Shown in pieces: positions 9,184-16,258 of a stretch of 58,031 nucleotides of DNA. The translations under genes were made by a program, and so were the position numbers. The notes below the pieces were generated by a model, which was not told the origin of the DNA, made no database searches, and was given only the letters and a program-made list of their open reading frames with translations. Every line of letters begins with the position of its first letter. Within the stretch, counting starts at the first letter, position 1. The stretch is taken from assembly GCF_026191675.1 (NCBI RefSeq), contig NZ_JAKRRY010000034.1:1-58031 (forward strand), in the 5' to 3' direction. The DNA comes from Vibrio qingdaonensis (GTDB lineage Bacteria; Pseudomonadota; Gammaproteobacteria; Enterobacterales; Vibrionaceae).

Positions 9184-9831
9184 TTAACGAGGCTGTACAT
9201 ACCAATAAATAGCGAAAAAGTGACAAGCCGCGCCTGCCAAAACAAACACATGCCAAATAGCATGATTGAATGGAATGCGCTCACACGCATAAAATACCGC
9301 ACCCAAGGTATACGTCACCCCGCCCAGCGCCAACAACATAACACCTGACGGATCTAAGCTTTGAGATAACTGATACAACGGAATAAGCGATAGCCAACCC
9401 ATGGTTAAATAAGTCAGCAATGAAAAACGCTTAATACGGTGGGCATAAAAAAGCTTCATGACAACCCCCACTACTGCCAACAACCAAACAATGACCATAA
9501 CTGACACCGCAAGAGGTGTTCGCAAACACACCAGCATAAACGGTGTATAACTCCCTGCGATCAACAGGTAGATAGCACAATGGTCAAAAGTTTTCAGGCG
9601 ACGTTTTTGCGTGGGGTCATCAATAGAATGGTAGAGTGTCGAAGCCAGAAATAATGTCACCATGCTGCAGCCATAAACACTCATACTAATGAATGTGAGC
9701 GCATCGGCATTGGCTTGAATCGATTTCAATACAAGTAACACTAAGCCAACGGCAGACAAAGCGACACCAAGTGCGTGGGTAACACTATTCGCGCGCTCTT
9801 CGTGCAAACTATACAATGAAGCTGATGACAT
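9184..9831 (-). CDS. trhA: PAQR/hemolysin III family membrane protein TrhA
   Basis: 215 residues with about seven hydrophobic transmembrane segments. Family signature residues: E-x-x-x-N-x-x-T-H at the N-terminus (E-R-A-N-S-V-T-H), the S-T-L-Y-H motif after TM2, and H-A-I-W-H-x-x-x-x-x-x-x-x-H near the C-terminus; the histidines form the presumed metal site. E. coli YqfA/TrhA affects membrane lipid homeostasis; the old name hemolysin III is probably misleading. A 26-bp palindrome 40-65 bases before the start resembles a FabR operator (separate entry), which would tie expression to membrane fatty-acid composition. Confidence 0.92.
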   Translation of the reverse strand: MSSASLYSLHEERANSVTHALGVALSAVGLVLLVLKSIQANADALTFISMSVYGCSMVTLFLASTLYHSIDDPTQKRRLKTFDHCAIYLLIAGSYTPFMLVCLRTPLAVSVMVIVWLLAVVGVVMKLFYAHRIKRFSLLTYLTMGWLSLIPLYQLSQSLDPSGVMLLALGGVTYTLGAVFYACERIPFNHAIWHVFVLAGAACHFFAIYWYVQPR

Positions 9832-9870
9832 GGTACATACTCAAGATAGGACTTGTTTGCAGCATGACAT

Positions 9871-9896
9871 ATTCAGCTTACAAATGTAAGCTGAAT
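9871..9896. promoter_or_regulatory. 26-bp perfect palindrome upstream of trhA, FabR-type operator candidate
   Basis: ATTCAGCTTACA is followed after AA by its exact reverse complement. No T tract follows on either strand, so a terminator is unlikely. The core AGC-x-TACA-NN-TGTA-x-GCT has the form I remember for FabR, the TetR-type repressor of unsaturated fatty acid genes, and yqfA was listed as a predicted FabR target in E. coli. It lies 40 nt upstream of the trhA ATG, in the spo0M-trhA gap. Confidence 0.55.
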
Positions 9897-9913
9897 GATT
9901 GAGCATTCCTTTT

Positions 9914-10714
9914 CTAAGAGGTTTGATCGAGATAATCGAGCACTTTCTTACCCGCTTCTTCTGCGGTCATTGAGCTTGGTAGGGTTAGTTCACGCTTTAA
10001 CTGCCCCAACCCAATCAAGCTAGAAAGCATTCCGCCAATGCCATCTCTATTTCTATCAATTTCAAACCACAATTTAAGTTCGCTTTCATCCCGGTAAGCT
10101 ACGATTTCTAGTTCTCTCCAACGACCATGGTAAGGCCCGGTGGTCGGCACAAATTCAAACTCTTGCACAAACGGCATCGCAAACCCTTTTGCCGCTTCGC
10201 ATTCAACTTGTCGAATTCGCAACCCTTCATGCTCTAACGTAGAAAAAATTCCATCAAGCAAAGGATCGGGTCTCACGGTAAGTAAATCTTTATCTGTGGG
10301 ATCGGCGGCTAGTGCGATATCAAGCCCTGTCTCGAGCCACACTTTAGAATCACCCAACGTGACGGGAGTATTCCAAGGAACCGCCAATTCTACTTCAAAA
10401 TCTCGCGTTTCACCGGGCTCAATCGTAAACGCATAAGGTAACGTCCACGTTTCCAATTCATAGGTTTTCGCTACACGCTTCTTAGGACTGCCTGGCTGAT
10501 TCTGATTATCATGATGACTACGAGCGACTTCATCAATATAACGGCAGCATAAACGCATATTAATATTATCGACCGTTTGGGCGGTTTTGCCGCCATAAAC
10601 ATGAACCGTCACTTTGACGTTCTCGCCAGGATAAAGGAACTCCTGGTGCAATACAGAGTCCACTCGCGCCGCACCAATCCCAAAGCTTGCTAAGGTTTTC
10701 TTAAAAAAAGACAT
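9914..10714 (-). CDS. Spo0M-like (SpoOM family) protein
   Basis: 266 residues, predicted soluble and arrestin-like in its first 140 residues: F-F-K-K-T-L-A-S-F-G-I-G-A-A-R-V-D start, then beta-rich G-E-N-V-K-V-T-V-H-V-Y-G-G and F-T-I-E-P-G-E-T-R-D-F-E-V-E-L. Matches the SpoOM (sporulation control) family, which is common in non-sporulating proteobacteria, where its role is unclear. The first in-frame ATG (10726) is followed by GGAGGTGCGT and then ATG at 10714, so the Shine-Dalgarno sequence lies between them and 10714 is the start. Acidic C-terminal region. No signal peptide seen. Confidence 0.87.
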   Translation of the reverse strand: MSFFKKTLASFGIGAARVDSVLHQEFLYPGENVKVTVHVYGGKTAQTVDNINMRLCCRYIDEVARSHHDNQNQPGSPKKRVAKTYELETWTLPYAFTIEPGETRDFEVELAVPWNTPVTLGDSKVWLETGLDIALAADPTDKDLLTVRPDPLLDGIFSTLEHEGLRIRQVECEAAKGFAMPFVQEFEFVPTTGPYHGRWRELEIVAYRDESELKLWFEIDRNRDGIGGMLSSLIGLGQLKRELTLPSSMTAEEAGKKVLDYLDQTS

Positions 10715-10861
10715 ACGCACCTCCATTCACTACTCACCGTTTTATCGCAATTGATACGATAAAACAAATATACATAGCAAAAAAACCACATGTGCAAAAA
10801 AGCAGCAATTAATTTTATCTAGGCTATCGAACCAAATAACACTTGGTGATATTCTATACGT

Positions 10862-10877
10862 GATATGCATGCATATC
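10862..10877. repeat. 16-bp perfect palindrome
   Basis: GATATGCATGCATATC is its own reverse complement. It lies in the 284-bp gap between the Spo0M-like start and the small ORF at 10999 and overlaps the start of the candidate upstream ORF. It could be an operator; no regulator is identified. Confidence 0.5.
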
Positions 10878-10946
10878 GTTATTCCTGATTATTTATTAGG
10901 ACTGGCATCCGCCAAAAAAGAGCCATTGTATTTCAATGACTCATAA
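10869..10946 (+). CDS. Candidate 25-codon upstream ORF (leader peptide?)
   Basis: ATG-to-TAA reading frame of 25 codons (M-H-I-V-I-P-D-Y-L-L-G-L-A-S-A-K-K-E-P-L-Y-F-N-D-S). No convincing Shine-Dalgarno precedes it, so translation is doubtful. What makes it notable is position: it runs through the first arm (10884-10896) of a 13-bp inverted repeat, and its stop (10944-10946) falls inside the second arm (10943-10955). A ribosome on it would therefore alter folding ahead of the downstream small ORF. It may equally be chance. Confidence 0.2.
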   Translation: MHIVIPDYLLGLASAKKEPLYFNDS

Positions 10947-10955
10947 ATAATCAGG
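10884..10955 (+). promoter_or_regulatory. Long inverted repeat in the leader of the small ORF
   Basis: CCTGATTATTTAT (10884-10896) and ATAAATAATCAGG (10943-10955) are exact complements. The second arm can alternatively pair through TCAGGC (10951-10956) with GCCTGA (10978-10983), and a local hairpin GGCAAT-GGA-ATTGCC sits at 10966-10980, just before a TTAGGT ribosome-binding site (10988-10992). These mutually exclusive pairings look like a riboregulator, but only the base pairing is seen. Confidence 0.4.
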
Positions 10956-10998
10956 CCATTAGATTGGCAATGGAATTGCCTGACTGTTAGGTATAGCA

Positions 10999-11166
10999 AT
11001 GCGCCCTACTCCTGTCAGGTTTTCGCACTCAAATCGTGGTGCGTCGCGTCGTCGCAGTGGTTTTGCCCCTGCTTTTGTCGCAAAACAGGCCGCTCCTTCT
11101 ATGACGCTTGTTGAAAAAAGTGCTCTTTTGGCACCGACTCCAACAAAAGTCGTTAAAGCAGCATAA
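10999..11166 (+). CDS. Small basic protein, unrecognised (55 aa)
   Basis: ATG with weak TTAGGT six bases upstream; 55 codons ending TAA, two bases before a strong terminator. The protein starts M-R-P-T-P-V-R-F-S-H-S-N-R, has seven arginines in its first 21 residues, then an Ala/Pro/Thr-rich half with four lysines ending K-V-V-K-A-A. No transmembrane segment or signal peptide. It could bind nucleic acid or the ribosome, but I recognise no family. Codon use looks ordinary, and the ORF fills the interval between a structured leader and a terminator. The alternative is a non-coding RNA of about 300 nt with an accidental ORF. Confidence 0.55.
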   Translation: MRPTPVRFSHSNRGASRRRSGFAPAFVAKQAAPSMTLVEKSALLAPTPTKVVKAA

Positions 11167-11197
11167 TAAAAAAGCGCAGACACCCTGCGCTTTTTTT
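11167..11197. terminator. Rho-independent terminator after the small ORF
   Basis: AAAAAAGCGCA, loop GACACCC, then TGCGCTTTTTTT. Strong on both strands; separates the small ORF from yihD. Confidence 0.9.
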
Positions 11198-11282
11198 ATG
11201 CCTAGCGCTTTCTCATATTGGTTATTGTCATGAACTTTGATATTTTGATGCAAAAATCACTATAAGAATTGTGGAGAAAACT

Positions 11283-11549
11283 ATGAAGTGTCATCGCCTC
11301 AACGAGCTCATCGAACTTATGCAGCCGGAATGGCAAAAAGAGCCAGATCTCAACCTAATGGAGTTCATCGCGAAACTCGCCAATGAAGCGGGCTATAACG
11401 GCGAACTTGCTGAACTGACTGACGATGTACTCATTTATCATCTCAAGATGCGTAATAGCCAAAAGGACGACATGATCCCTGGCCTTGCCAAAGACCAAGA
11501 AGATGATTTTAAAACCGCATTATTGAAAGCTCGCGGTATTATCAAGTAG
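11283..11549 (+). CDS. yihD: YihD family protein (DUF1040)
   Basis: 88 residues, nearly collinear with E. coli YihD (M-K-C-x-R-L-N-E-x-I-E-L, L-T-D-D-V-L-I-Y-H-L-K-M-R, I-P-G-L-x-K-D, D-F-K-T-A-L-L-K-A-R-G-I-I-K). Small acidic cytosolic protein of unknown biochemical function. A GTG at 11271 is in frame, but GGAG (11273-11276) then ATG at 11283 fits both family start and ribosome binding. Conserved neighbourhood: yihD-srkA-dsbA as in E. coli, here with ccoG inserted between yihD and srkA. Confidence 0.95.
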   Translation: MKCHRLNELIELMQPEWQKEPDLNLMEFIAKLANEAGYNGELAELTDDVLIYHLKMRNSQKDDMIPGLAKDQEDDFKTALLKARGIIK

Positions 11550-11567
11550 TCATACTCACCTTTTGTC

Positions 11568-11599
11568 AAAACGCTCCTCACTTAGTAGGAGCGTTTTTA
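11568..11599. terminator. Terminator after yihD
   Basis: AAAACGCTCCT and AGGAGCGTTTT form an 11-bp stem with an 8-base loop, followed by further Ts. Confidence 0.9.
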
Positions 11600-11817
11600 T
11601 ATCCATTGATTTCATATTTCTTGTTAAAGGTTGATAGCCTTAAAGAAAAGAGTTTGTTATCGAGGTTATAATCGGCGCGTTTTCTATTTACGTAGAAACT
11701 TATACTTTATCAATGATTGCTAGCTCTTAGCGCTGCTCATGGGTAAAGGTTACCTCGCAATGTCGGAAAAATAGAGCATGTCAAAACATGCCGTCAGCCT
11801 AAGAAGGACCGCTTCAC

Positions 11818-13236
11818 ATGAGTCAGGATAAGATTGACATAAAGGACGTGACGCCAAAAACGTTCAATCCTAAAACACACAAAGGCAATGGAGATCGCTT
11901 TAACCCTAGCAATCGTATTTATGTACGTGAAAGTAAAGGGACATTTCAAAAACTAAGACGCTACGGCGGTTGGTTTCTACTCGTTCTATTCGCTATTGTT
12001 CCTTGGATCCCATATGGTGAAAGGCAAGCCATTCTCCTCGATATTGGCAACCAGCAGTTTAACTTTTTTGGCACCACCCTTTATCCGCAAGACTTAACAT
12101 TACTTGCACTGTTGTTTATGGTCGCCGCCTTCGGACTGTTCTTTATTACCACCTTTTTAGGGCGCGTATGGTGTGGGTACTTATGTCCCCAAACCGTTTG
12201 GACCTTTATGTACATCTGGTTTGAAGAAAAACTGGAAGGCAGCGCCAACAAAAGACGAAAACAAGATTCAAATAAACTCACTACAAACCTCGCAGCAAGA
12301 AAAGCCCTAAAACATATAGCCTGGTTAGCTATCGCACTCGCCACTGGCTTTACCTTCACTGGGTATTTCGTTCCTATTAGTGATTTAGTGGTCGATTTCT
12401 TTAGTTTCAACGCCAGTTTTTGGCCCGCCTTTTGGGTATTGTTTTTTGCTGGTTGTACCTATGGCAATGCTGGCTGGATGCGCTCTATCATGTGTATTCA
12501 CATGTGCCCCTATGCACGCTTCCAATCCGCGATGTTTGATAAAGATACGTTTATTGTCGGCTACAACCCTAAGCGCGGGGAACAGCGTGGTCCACGCCCT
12601 AGAAAAGCCGACCACAAAGCACTCGGATTAGGCGACTGCATTGACTGCGACTTGTGCGTTCAGGTGTGTCCAACCGGCATTGATATCCGTGACGGACTGC
12701 AATACGAATGTATTAACTGTGGTGCCTGTATTGACGCCTGTGATAAAACGATGGATCGCATGGGGTACGAAAAAGGTTTGATTAACTACACCACAGAGCA
12801 TCGTCTATCGGGTAAACATACGAAAGTCATGCGACCAAAACTGCTAGGTTACGGTGCCATTCTTCTTGTGATGATTGCTCTATTCTTTGTGCAAATATCC
12901 GCAGTGGACCCTGCCGGATTAAGCGTGTTAAGAGATCGCAGCCAGCTATCCCGGACTAACAGTGATGGTCTCGTTGAAAATACCTACACCCTAAAAATCA
13001 TTAACAAAACACAGCAAGAACAACAATACACTCTTTCTGTTTCTGGCTTAGAATCCGTTATTTGGTATGGAAAACAAACGATTACGGTTGAACCTGGCGA
13101 AGTGTTAAACCTGCCAATGAGCCTTGGCGTTGACCCAGAACAACTCAGTTCACCCGTTGCCACAATTCAGTTTATACTGAGTGACAATAATGACTTTTCT
13201 ATCGAAGTGGAAAGCCGATTTCTTAAGAAACTCTAG
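11818..13236 (+). CDS. ccoG: Cytochrome c oxidase accessory protein CcoG (RdxA/FixG)
   Basis: 472 residues. Inner-membrane iron-sulfur protein needed for copper handling and maturation of cbb3-type cytochrome oxidase. TM helices near residues 42-60, 90-112, 165-185, 195-220 and 343-360; the C-x-x-x-C of G-Y-L-C-P-Q near 120; two ferredoxin-type clusters C-I-D-C-D-L-C-V-Q-V-C-P and C-I-N-C-G-A-C-I-D-A-C (about 271-310); then an Ig-like C-terminal domain. Usually beside ccoNOPQ, but here it stands alone between yihD and srkA. The 268-bp upstream gap holds only a small GCATGT/ACATGC hairpin (11776-11791) besides the yihD terminator; I see no clear FNR box. Confidence 0.95.
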   Translation: MSQDKIDIKDVTPKTFNPKTHKGNGDRFNPSNRIYVRESKGTFQKLRRYGGWFLLVLFAIVPWIPYGERQAILLDIGNQQFNFFGTTLYPQDLTLLALLFMVAAFGLFFITTFLGRVWCGYLCPQTVWTFMYIWFEEKLEGSANKRRKQDSNKLTTNLAARKALKHIAWLAIALATGFTFTGYFVPISDLVVDFFSFNASFWPAFWVLFFAGCTYGNAGWMRSIMCIHMCPYARFQSAMFDKDTFIVGYNPKRGEQRGPRPRKADHKALGLGDCIDCDLCVQVCPTGIDIRDGLQYECINCGACIDACDKTMDRMGYEKGLINYTTEHRLSGKHTKVMRPKLLGYGAILLVMIALFFVQISAVDPAGLSVLRDRSQLSRTNSDGLVENTYTLKIINKTQQEQQYTLSVSGLESVIWYGKQTITVEPGEVLNLPMSLGVDPEQLSSPVATIQFILSDNNDFSIEVESRFLKKL

Positions 13237-13265
13237 CCGAGTACCCCTTCACCATCAATAATAGG

Positions 13266-13290
13266 AAAAGGCTCAGTAATGAGCCTTTTT
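13266..13290 (+). terminator. Terminator after ccoG
   Basis: AAAAGGCTCA, loop GTAA, TGAGCCTTTTT. It lies immediately upstream of srkA and contains the out-of-family ATG at 13279, which argues against that ATG as the srkA start. Confidence 0.85.
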
Positions 13291-13299
13291 AGTTGGATA

Positions 13300-14283
13300 A
13301 TGACAGACCAAGCGTTCAATTTTGACGCTCTAACACCAGACTTTATGTGGTATGCACTAGAGAGTATTGGTATAAGAGCCGAATCCGGACTTCTTCCACT
13401 TAACAGCTACGAAAACCGGGTCTATCAGTTTACCGATGAAGACAAAAAGCGGTATGTCGTCAAGTTTTATCGTCCACAGCGTTGGTCACTTGCTCAGATT
13501 CAAGAAGAGCACGACTTCGCCCATGAACTGGTCGCGCATGATGTGCCTATTTCAGCACCTCTTGTTCTAAATGGCACAACCATTCATCAATATGAAGGCT
13601 ACTTTTTTACCCTCTTCATTAGCGAGGGAGGCCGGCAATTTGAAGTCGACAACTTAGAGCAACTAGAGTGGGTGGGTCGCTTTCTGGGTCGAATGCACAA
13701 AGTAGGGGCGGCACAGCCTTTTGAGCACCGCCCAACCATTGGTTTGGAAGAGTACCTCTATCAACCGAGAAAGCTGCTGCAATCGTCTAATTTTATCCCT
13801 ATGCATCTCGAGAACGCTTTCTTCAATGACCTCGATATGCTCATTGCTCAAATTGAAACGCATTGGGAGCCGAGCAGCATCATTCGCTTACACGGCGATT
13901 GCCACCCAGGTAATATTCTGTGGCGCGATGGCCCGATGTTTGTCGATTTAGATGACGCTAGAAATGGTCCAGCCGTACAAGATTTATGGATGTTATTAAG
14001 TGGCGACAGACAAGATAAAATGATGCAGTTAGACATTATTCTTGAAGGCTACCAAGAGTTTAATGACTTTCCTTCTAGCCAGCTGAAACTAATTGAGCCT
14101 CTGCGCGGTCTACGTATGGTGTATTACATGGCTTGGCTTGCGAAGCGCTGGAATGACCCTGCCTTCCCCTTGGCTTTTCCTTGGTTCAATGACCCTAAAT
14201 ATTGGGAAGGGCAAGTGCTTGGCTTTAAAGAACAAATGGCCGCACTCAATGAAAAGCCACTTTCATTACAGCCACAGTGGTGA
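13300..14283 (+). CDS. srkA: Stress response kinase A
   Basis: 327 residues (E. coli SrkA/YihE 328). Ser/Thr kinase of the aminoglycoside-phosphotransferase fold that protects against MazF-linked and envelope-stress death. Motifs: P-L-N-S-Y-E-N-R-V-Y-Q-F nucleotide-loop region, R-L-H-G-D-C-H-P-G-N-I-L catalytic loop near 199-210 and metal-binding F-V-D-L-D-D-A near 219-225. An earlier in-frame ATG at 13279 falls inside the ccoG terminator hairpin and adds seven non-family residues; ATG 13300 matches the family start, although only GGA stands before it. dsbA follows after 52 nt, as in E. coli, where the two are cotranscribed. Confidence 0.93.
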   Translation: MTDQAFNFDALTPDFMWYALESIGIRAESGLLPLNSYENRVYQFTDEDKKRYVVKFYRPQRWSLAQIQEEHDFAHELVAHDVPISAPLVLNGTTIHQYEGYFFTLFISEGGRQFEVDNLEQLEWVGRFLGRMHKVGAAQPFEHRPTIGLEEYLYQPRKLLQSSNFIPMHLENAFFNDLDMLIAQIETHWEPSSIIRLHGDCHPGNILWRDGPMFVDLDDARNGPAVQDLWMLLSGDRQDKMMQLDIILEGYQEFNDFPSSQLKLIEPLRGLRMVYYMAWLAKRWNDPAFPLAFPWFNDPKYWEGQVLGFKEQMAALNEKPLSLQPQW

Positions 14284-14335
14284 CAAACTAACGACTATCC
14301 GTTTTTAAGGATTTAAATTGTACATGGAGACAACA

Positions 14336-14935
14336 ATGAAAAGATTTATCGCATTATTTGCTACGCTTCTTGTGAGTGTAGGTGTAAGCGCTGCACAATT
14401 TGAAGAAGGCACTCATTATAAAGTGCTAGACACAGAACCAACTACTAAGCCGACAGTGACTGAATTTTTCTCTTTTTATTGCCCACACTGTCATAGTTTT
14501 GAGCCAATCATAGAGCAGCTAAAAACAAAAATTCCGGCTGACGCCAAATTCCAAAAGAACCATGTGTCATTCATGGGTGGCAACATGGGCATGTCGATGA
14601 GCAAAGCGTACGCCACCATGATTGCTTTGAAAGTCGAAGATAAAATGGTTCCAGTACTATTTAATCGCATTCACACCATGCAACAAGCGCCTCGTAACGA
14701 CGAAGAGCTGCGCCAAATTTTCTTAGATGAAGGCGTTGATGCGAAGAAATTCGACGCGACATTCAACGGTTTTGCCGTCGACTCCATGGTTCGTCGTTTT
14801 GATAAACAATTCAAAGACAGCGGCCTTTCTGGCGTTCCAGCGGTCATCGTCAACAACAAATACCTTGTCGAAGCAGGCGGCATTCAGTCACTCGATGAGT
14901 ACTTTGCGTTGGTGAACTTCCTACTGAAAAAATAG
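14336..14935 (+). CDS. dsbA: Periplasmic thiol:disulfide oxidoreductase DsbA
   Basis: 199 residues. Introduces disulfide bonds into exported proteins. Signal peptide of about 19-20 residues (K-R-F-I-A-L-F-A-T-L-L-V-S-V-G-V-S-A-A), thioredoxin fold with active site C49-P-H-C52, and cis-proline in S-G-V-P-A-V-I-V-N. An in-frame ATG at 14318 precedes it, but GGAG (14326-14329) then ATG 14336 gives the true exported start. Probably shares a transcript with srkA. Confidence 0.97.
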   Translation: MKRFIALFATLLVSVGVSAAQFEEGTHYKVLDTEPTTKPTVTEFFSFYCPHCHSFEPIIEQLKTKIPADAKFQKNHVSFMGGNMGMSMSKAYATMIALKVEDKMVPVLFNRIHTMQQAPRNDEELRQIFLDEGVDAKKFDATFNGFAVDSMVRRFDKQFKDSGLSGVPAVIVNNKYLVEAGGIQSLDEYFALVNFLLKK

Positions 14936-14950
14936 CCACGACATACACAT

Positions 14951-14980
14951 AAAGCCGAGCGACTACGCTCGGCTTTTTTT
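14951..14980. terminator. Terminator after dsbA
   Basis: AAAGCCGAGCG, loop ACTA, CGCTCGGCTTTTTTT. GC-rich 11-bp stem with long T tract. Confidence 0.93.
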
Positions 14981-15118
14981 CACCTCAAGAGTAATCCTCA
15001 CCACAAACCGATGAATTTATTGTCTTGTTAGTCACACAAAATACACTTATTCTGATCCAATAAGCTAACAGAAACATATAATTAGATTAACAACGTCTTT
15101 AAACAAAAAAGGAAAGGT

Positions 15119-16114
15119 ATGAATCTGACATGGACTGTCATAGCAATTGCCGTCAGCTGCGTTTCAGCGCCTTCTATTGCCAAGCTTGGAGAAAGTAACG
15201 GCTTTAGTGGTGAGATTGCTATTAATGCTGCCTATAGCAGCAGCACCTCTAACTTAACCAACACTGACGATGAATTTCGTCTTTATAATGGCGGCCAACA
15301 AAACAACAGTTCTGCCCTCGTTTTACCTCTGGGTAACGTGCAATACACGTTTGGTTCCCGTTCAAATCATCAGGTGTTTCTCGGCACATCAAGAGCGGAT
15401 ATTGCCGTCGGTACCGTCGCACTAGAAGCGGGCTACAAATACTTATTTAAAGACCGCACAAAGGTCAGTTTATCTATTTTGCCCACCATTCTTGAAGGTG
15501 AGGTATGGCAAGACCCATATACCAGCGATGCTCGAACCACCACCAATGAAAAAGGCACAGCCTACCGAGTGCAATTCGACAATATTGCAGGCTCATTATT
15601 CAGCCTTGATCTCGCCTATGGTAAGCGAGAGCTGGATGAAGAAAAATCTGGCTTAGGCAATAACGTTAACGCTGCTATCACACCTGAACAGGCGAAAACA
15701 CTCAACCGTAATGCAGACATTCTCTACGGTAAATTTAAAATGATGCTGCCAATCAGCCGAGAAGTATTACTCTACCCAGCCTTGATCTACACCCAACAAG
15801 ACGCCAAAGGCAGTGCAATGAAGCACAACACCTACGGAGCGGAAGTGTCTTCTTTTGCCTCGCTTGGGAACCACAAGTTGGCCTTTACTTTGGGGTACTT
15901 AAGACGAGACTATGACGCCACCAACCCCCTCTACGATACCACTCGCAGCGACGATGAATGGAAAGCTTTCCTGGCTTATGAGTACCCTGGCATCTTTTAT
16001 TCTAATAATCTTTCGCTTGTTGCCTTCGGAGGTGTCACCAACAGTACTTCCAATATTGCGTTTTACGATGAAAAGAATTGGATTACTGCCGTTGGTCTAA
16101 ACTGGGCCTTTTAA
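15119..16114 (+). CDS. DUF2860 outer-membrane beta-barrel protein, copy 1
   Basis: 331 residues. N-terminal signal peptide (W-T-V-I-A-I-A-V-S-C-V-S-A-P-S-I-A), mature start near G-F-S-G-E-I-A-I-N, many alternating amphipathic strands, and a terminal ...L-N-W-A-F: an aromatic C-terminus typical of BAM-inserted barrels. The motif L-P-L-G-N-V-Q-Y-T-F-G and Q-V-F-L-G-T-S-R-x-D-I-A-V-G-T identify the DUF2860 family known from vibrios; function unknown. AAAGGAAAGG precedes the ATG. It stands in tandem with a diverged paralogue (16259-17236), separated by a terminator, so each is probably expressed on its own. Confidence 0.82.
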   Translation: MNLTWTVIAIAVSCVSAPSIAKLGESNGFSGEIAINAAYSSSTSNLTNTDDEFRLYNGGQQNNSSALVLPLGNVQYTFGSRSNHQVFLGTSRADIAVGTVALEAGYKYLFKDRTKVSLSILPTILEGEVWQDPYTSDARTTTNEKGTAYRVQFDNIAGSLFSLDLAYGKRELDEEKSGLGNNVNAAITPEQAKTLNRNADILYGKFKMMLPISREVLLYPALIYTQQDAKGSAMKHNTYGAEVSSFASLGNHKLAFTLGYLRRDYDATNPLYDTTRSDDEWKAFLAYEYPGIFYSNNLSLVAFGGVTNSTSNIAFYDEKNWITAVGLNWAF

Positions 16115-16150
16115 TAGGTTACCTGACGACCCATTAACTTGAGTGATAGT

Positions 16151-16184
16151 TGGCTTAACAAGGCATTTTGTTAAGCCATTTTTT
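16151..16184 (+). terminator. Terminator between the DUF2860 paralogues
   Basis: TGGCTTAACAA and TTGTTAAGCCA form an 11-bp stem (16151-16161 with 16168-16178), followed by TTTTTTA. Confidence 0.88.
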
Positions 16185-16258
16185 ATCGCTACAGTACCAC
16201 CCTAAATGTTTAATTGGGTGAATCACAATCATCCAATTCACTAATCAATGGATGGTTC

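Noticed and set aside
10959..11253. Two minus-strand frames of 74 codons opposite the small basic ORF
   Set aside because: They run back through the terminator hairpin and lack ribosome-binding sites; compositions look like antisense shadow.
11560..11817. Possible FNR box or small RNA upstream of ccoG
   Set aside because: No TTGAT-N4-ATCAA within two mismatches and no terminator other than that of yihD; only a 6-bp hairpin near the start.
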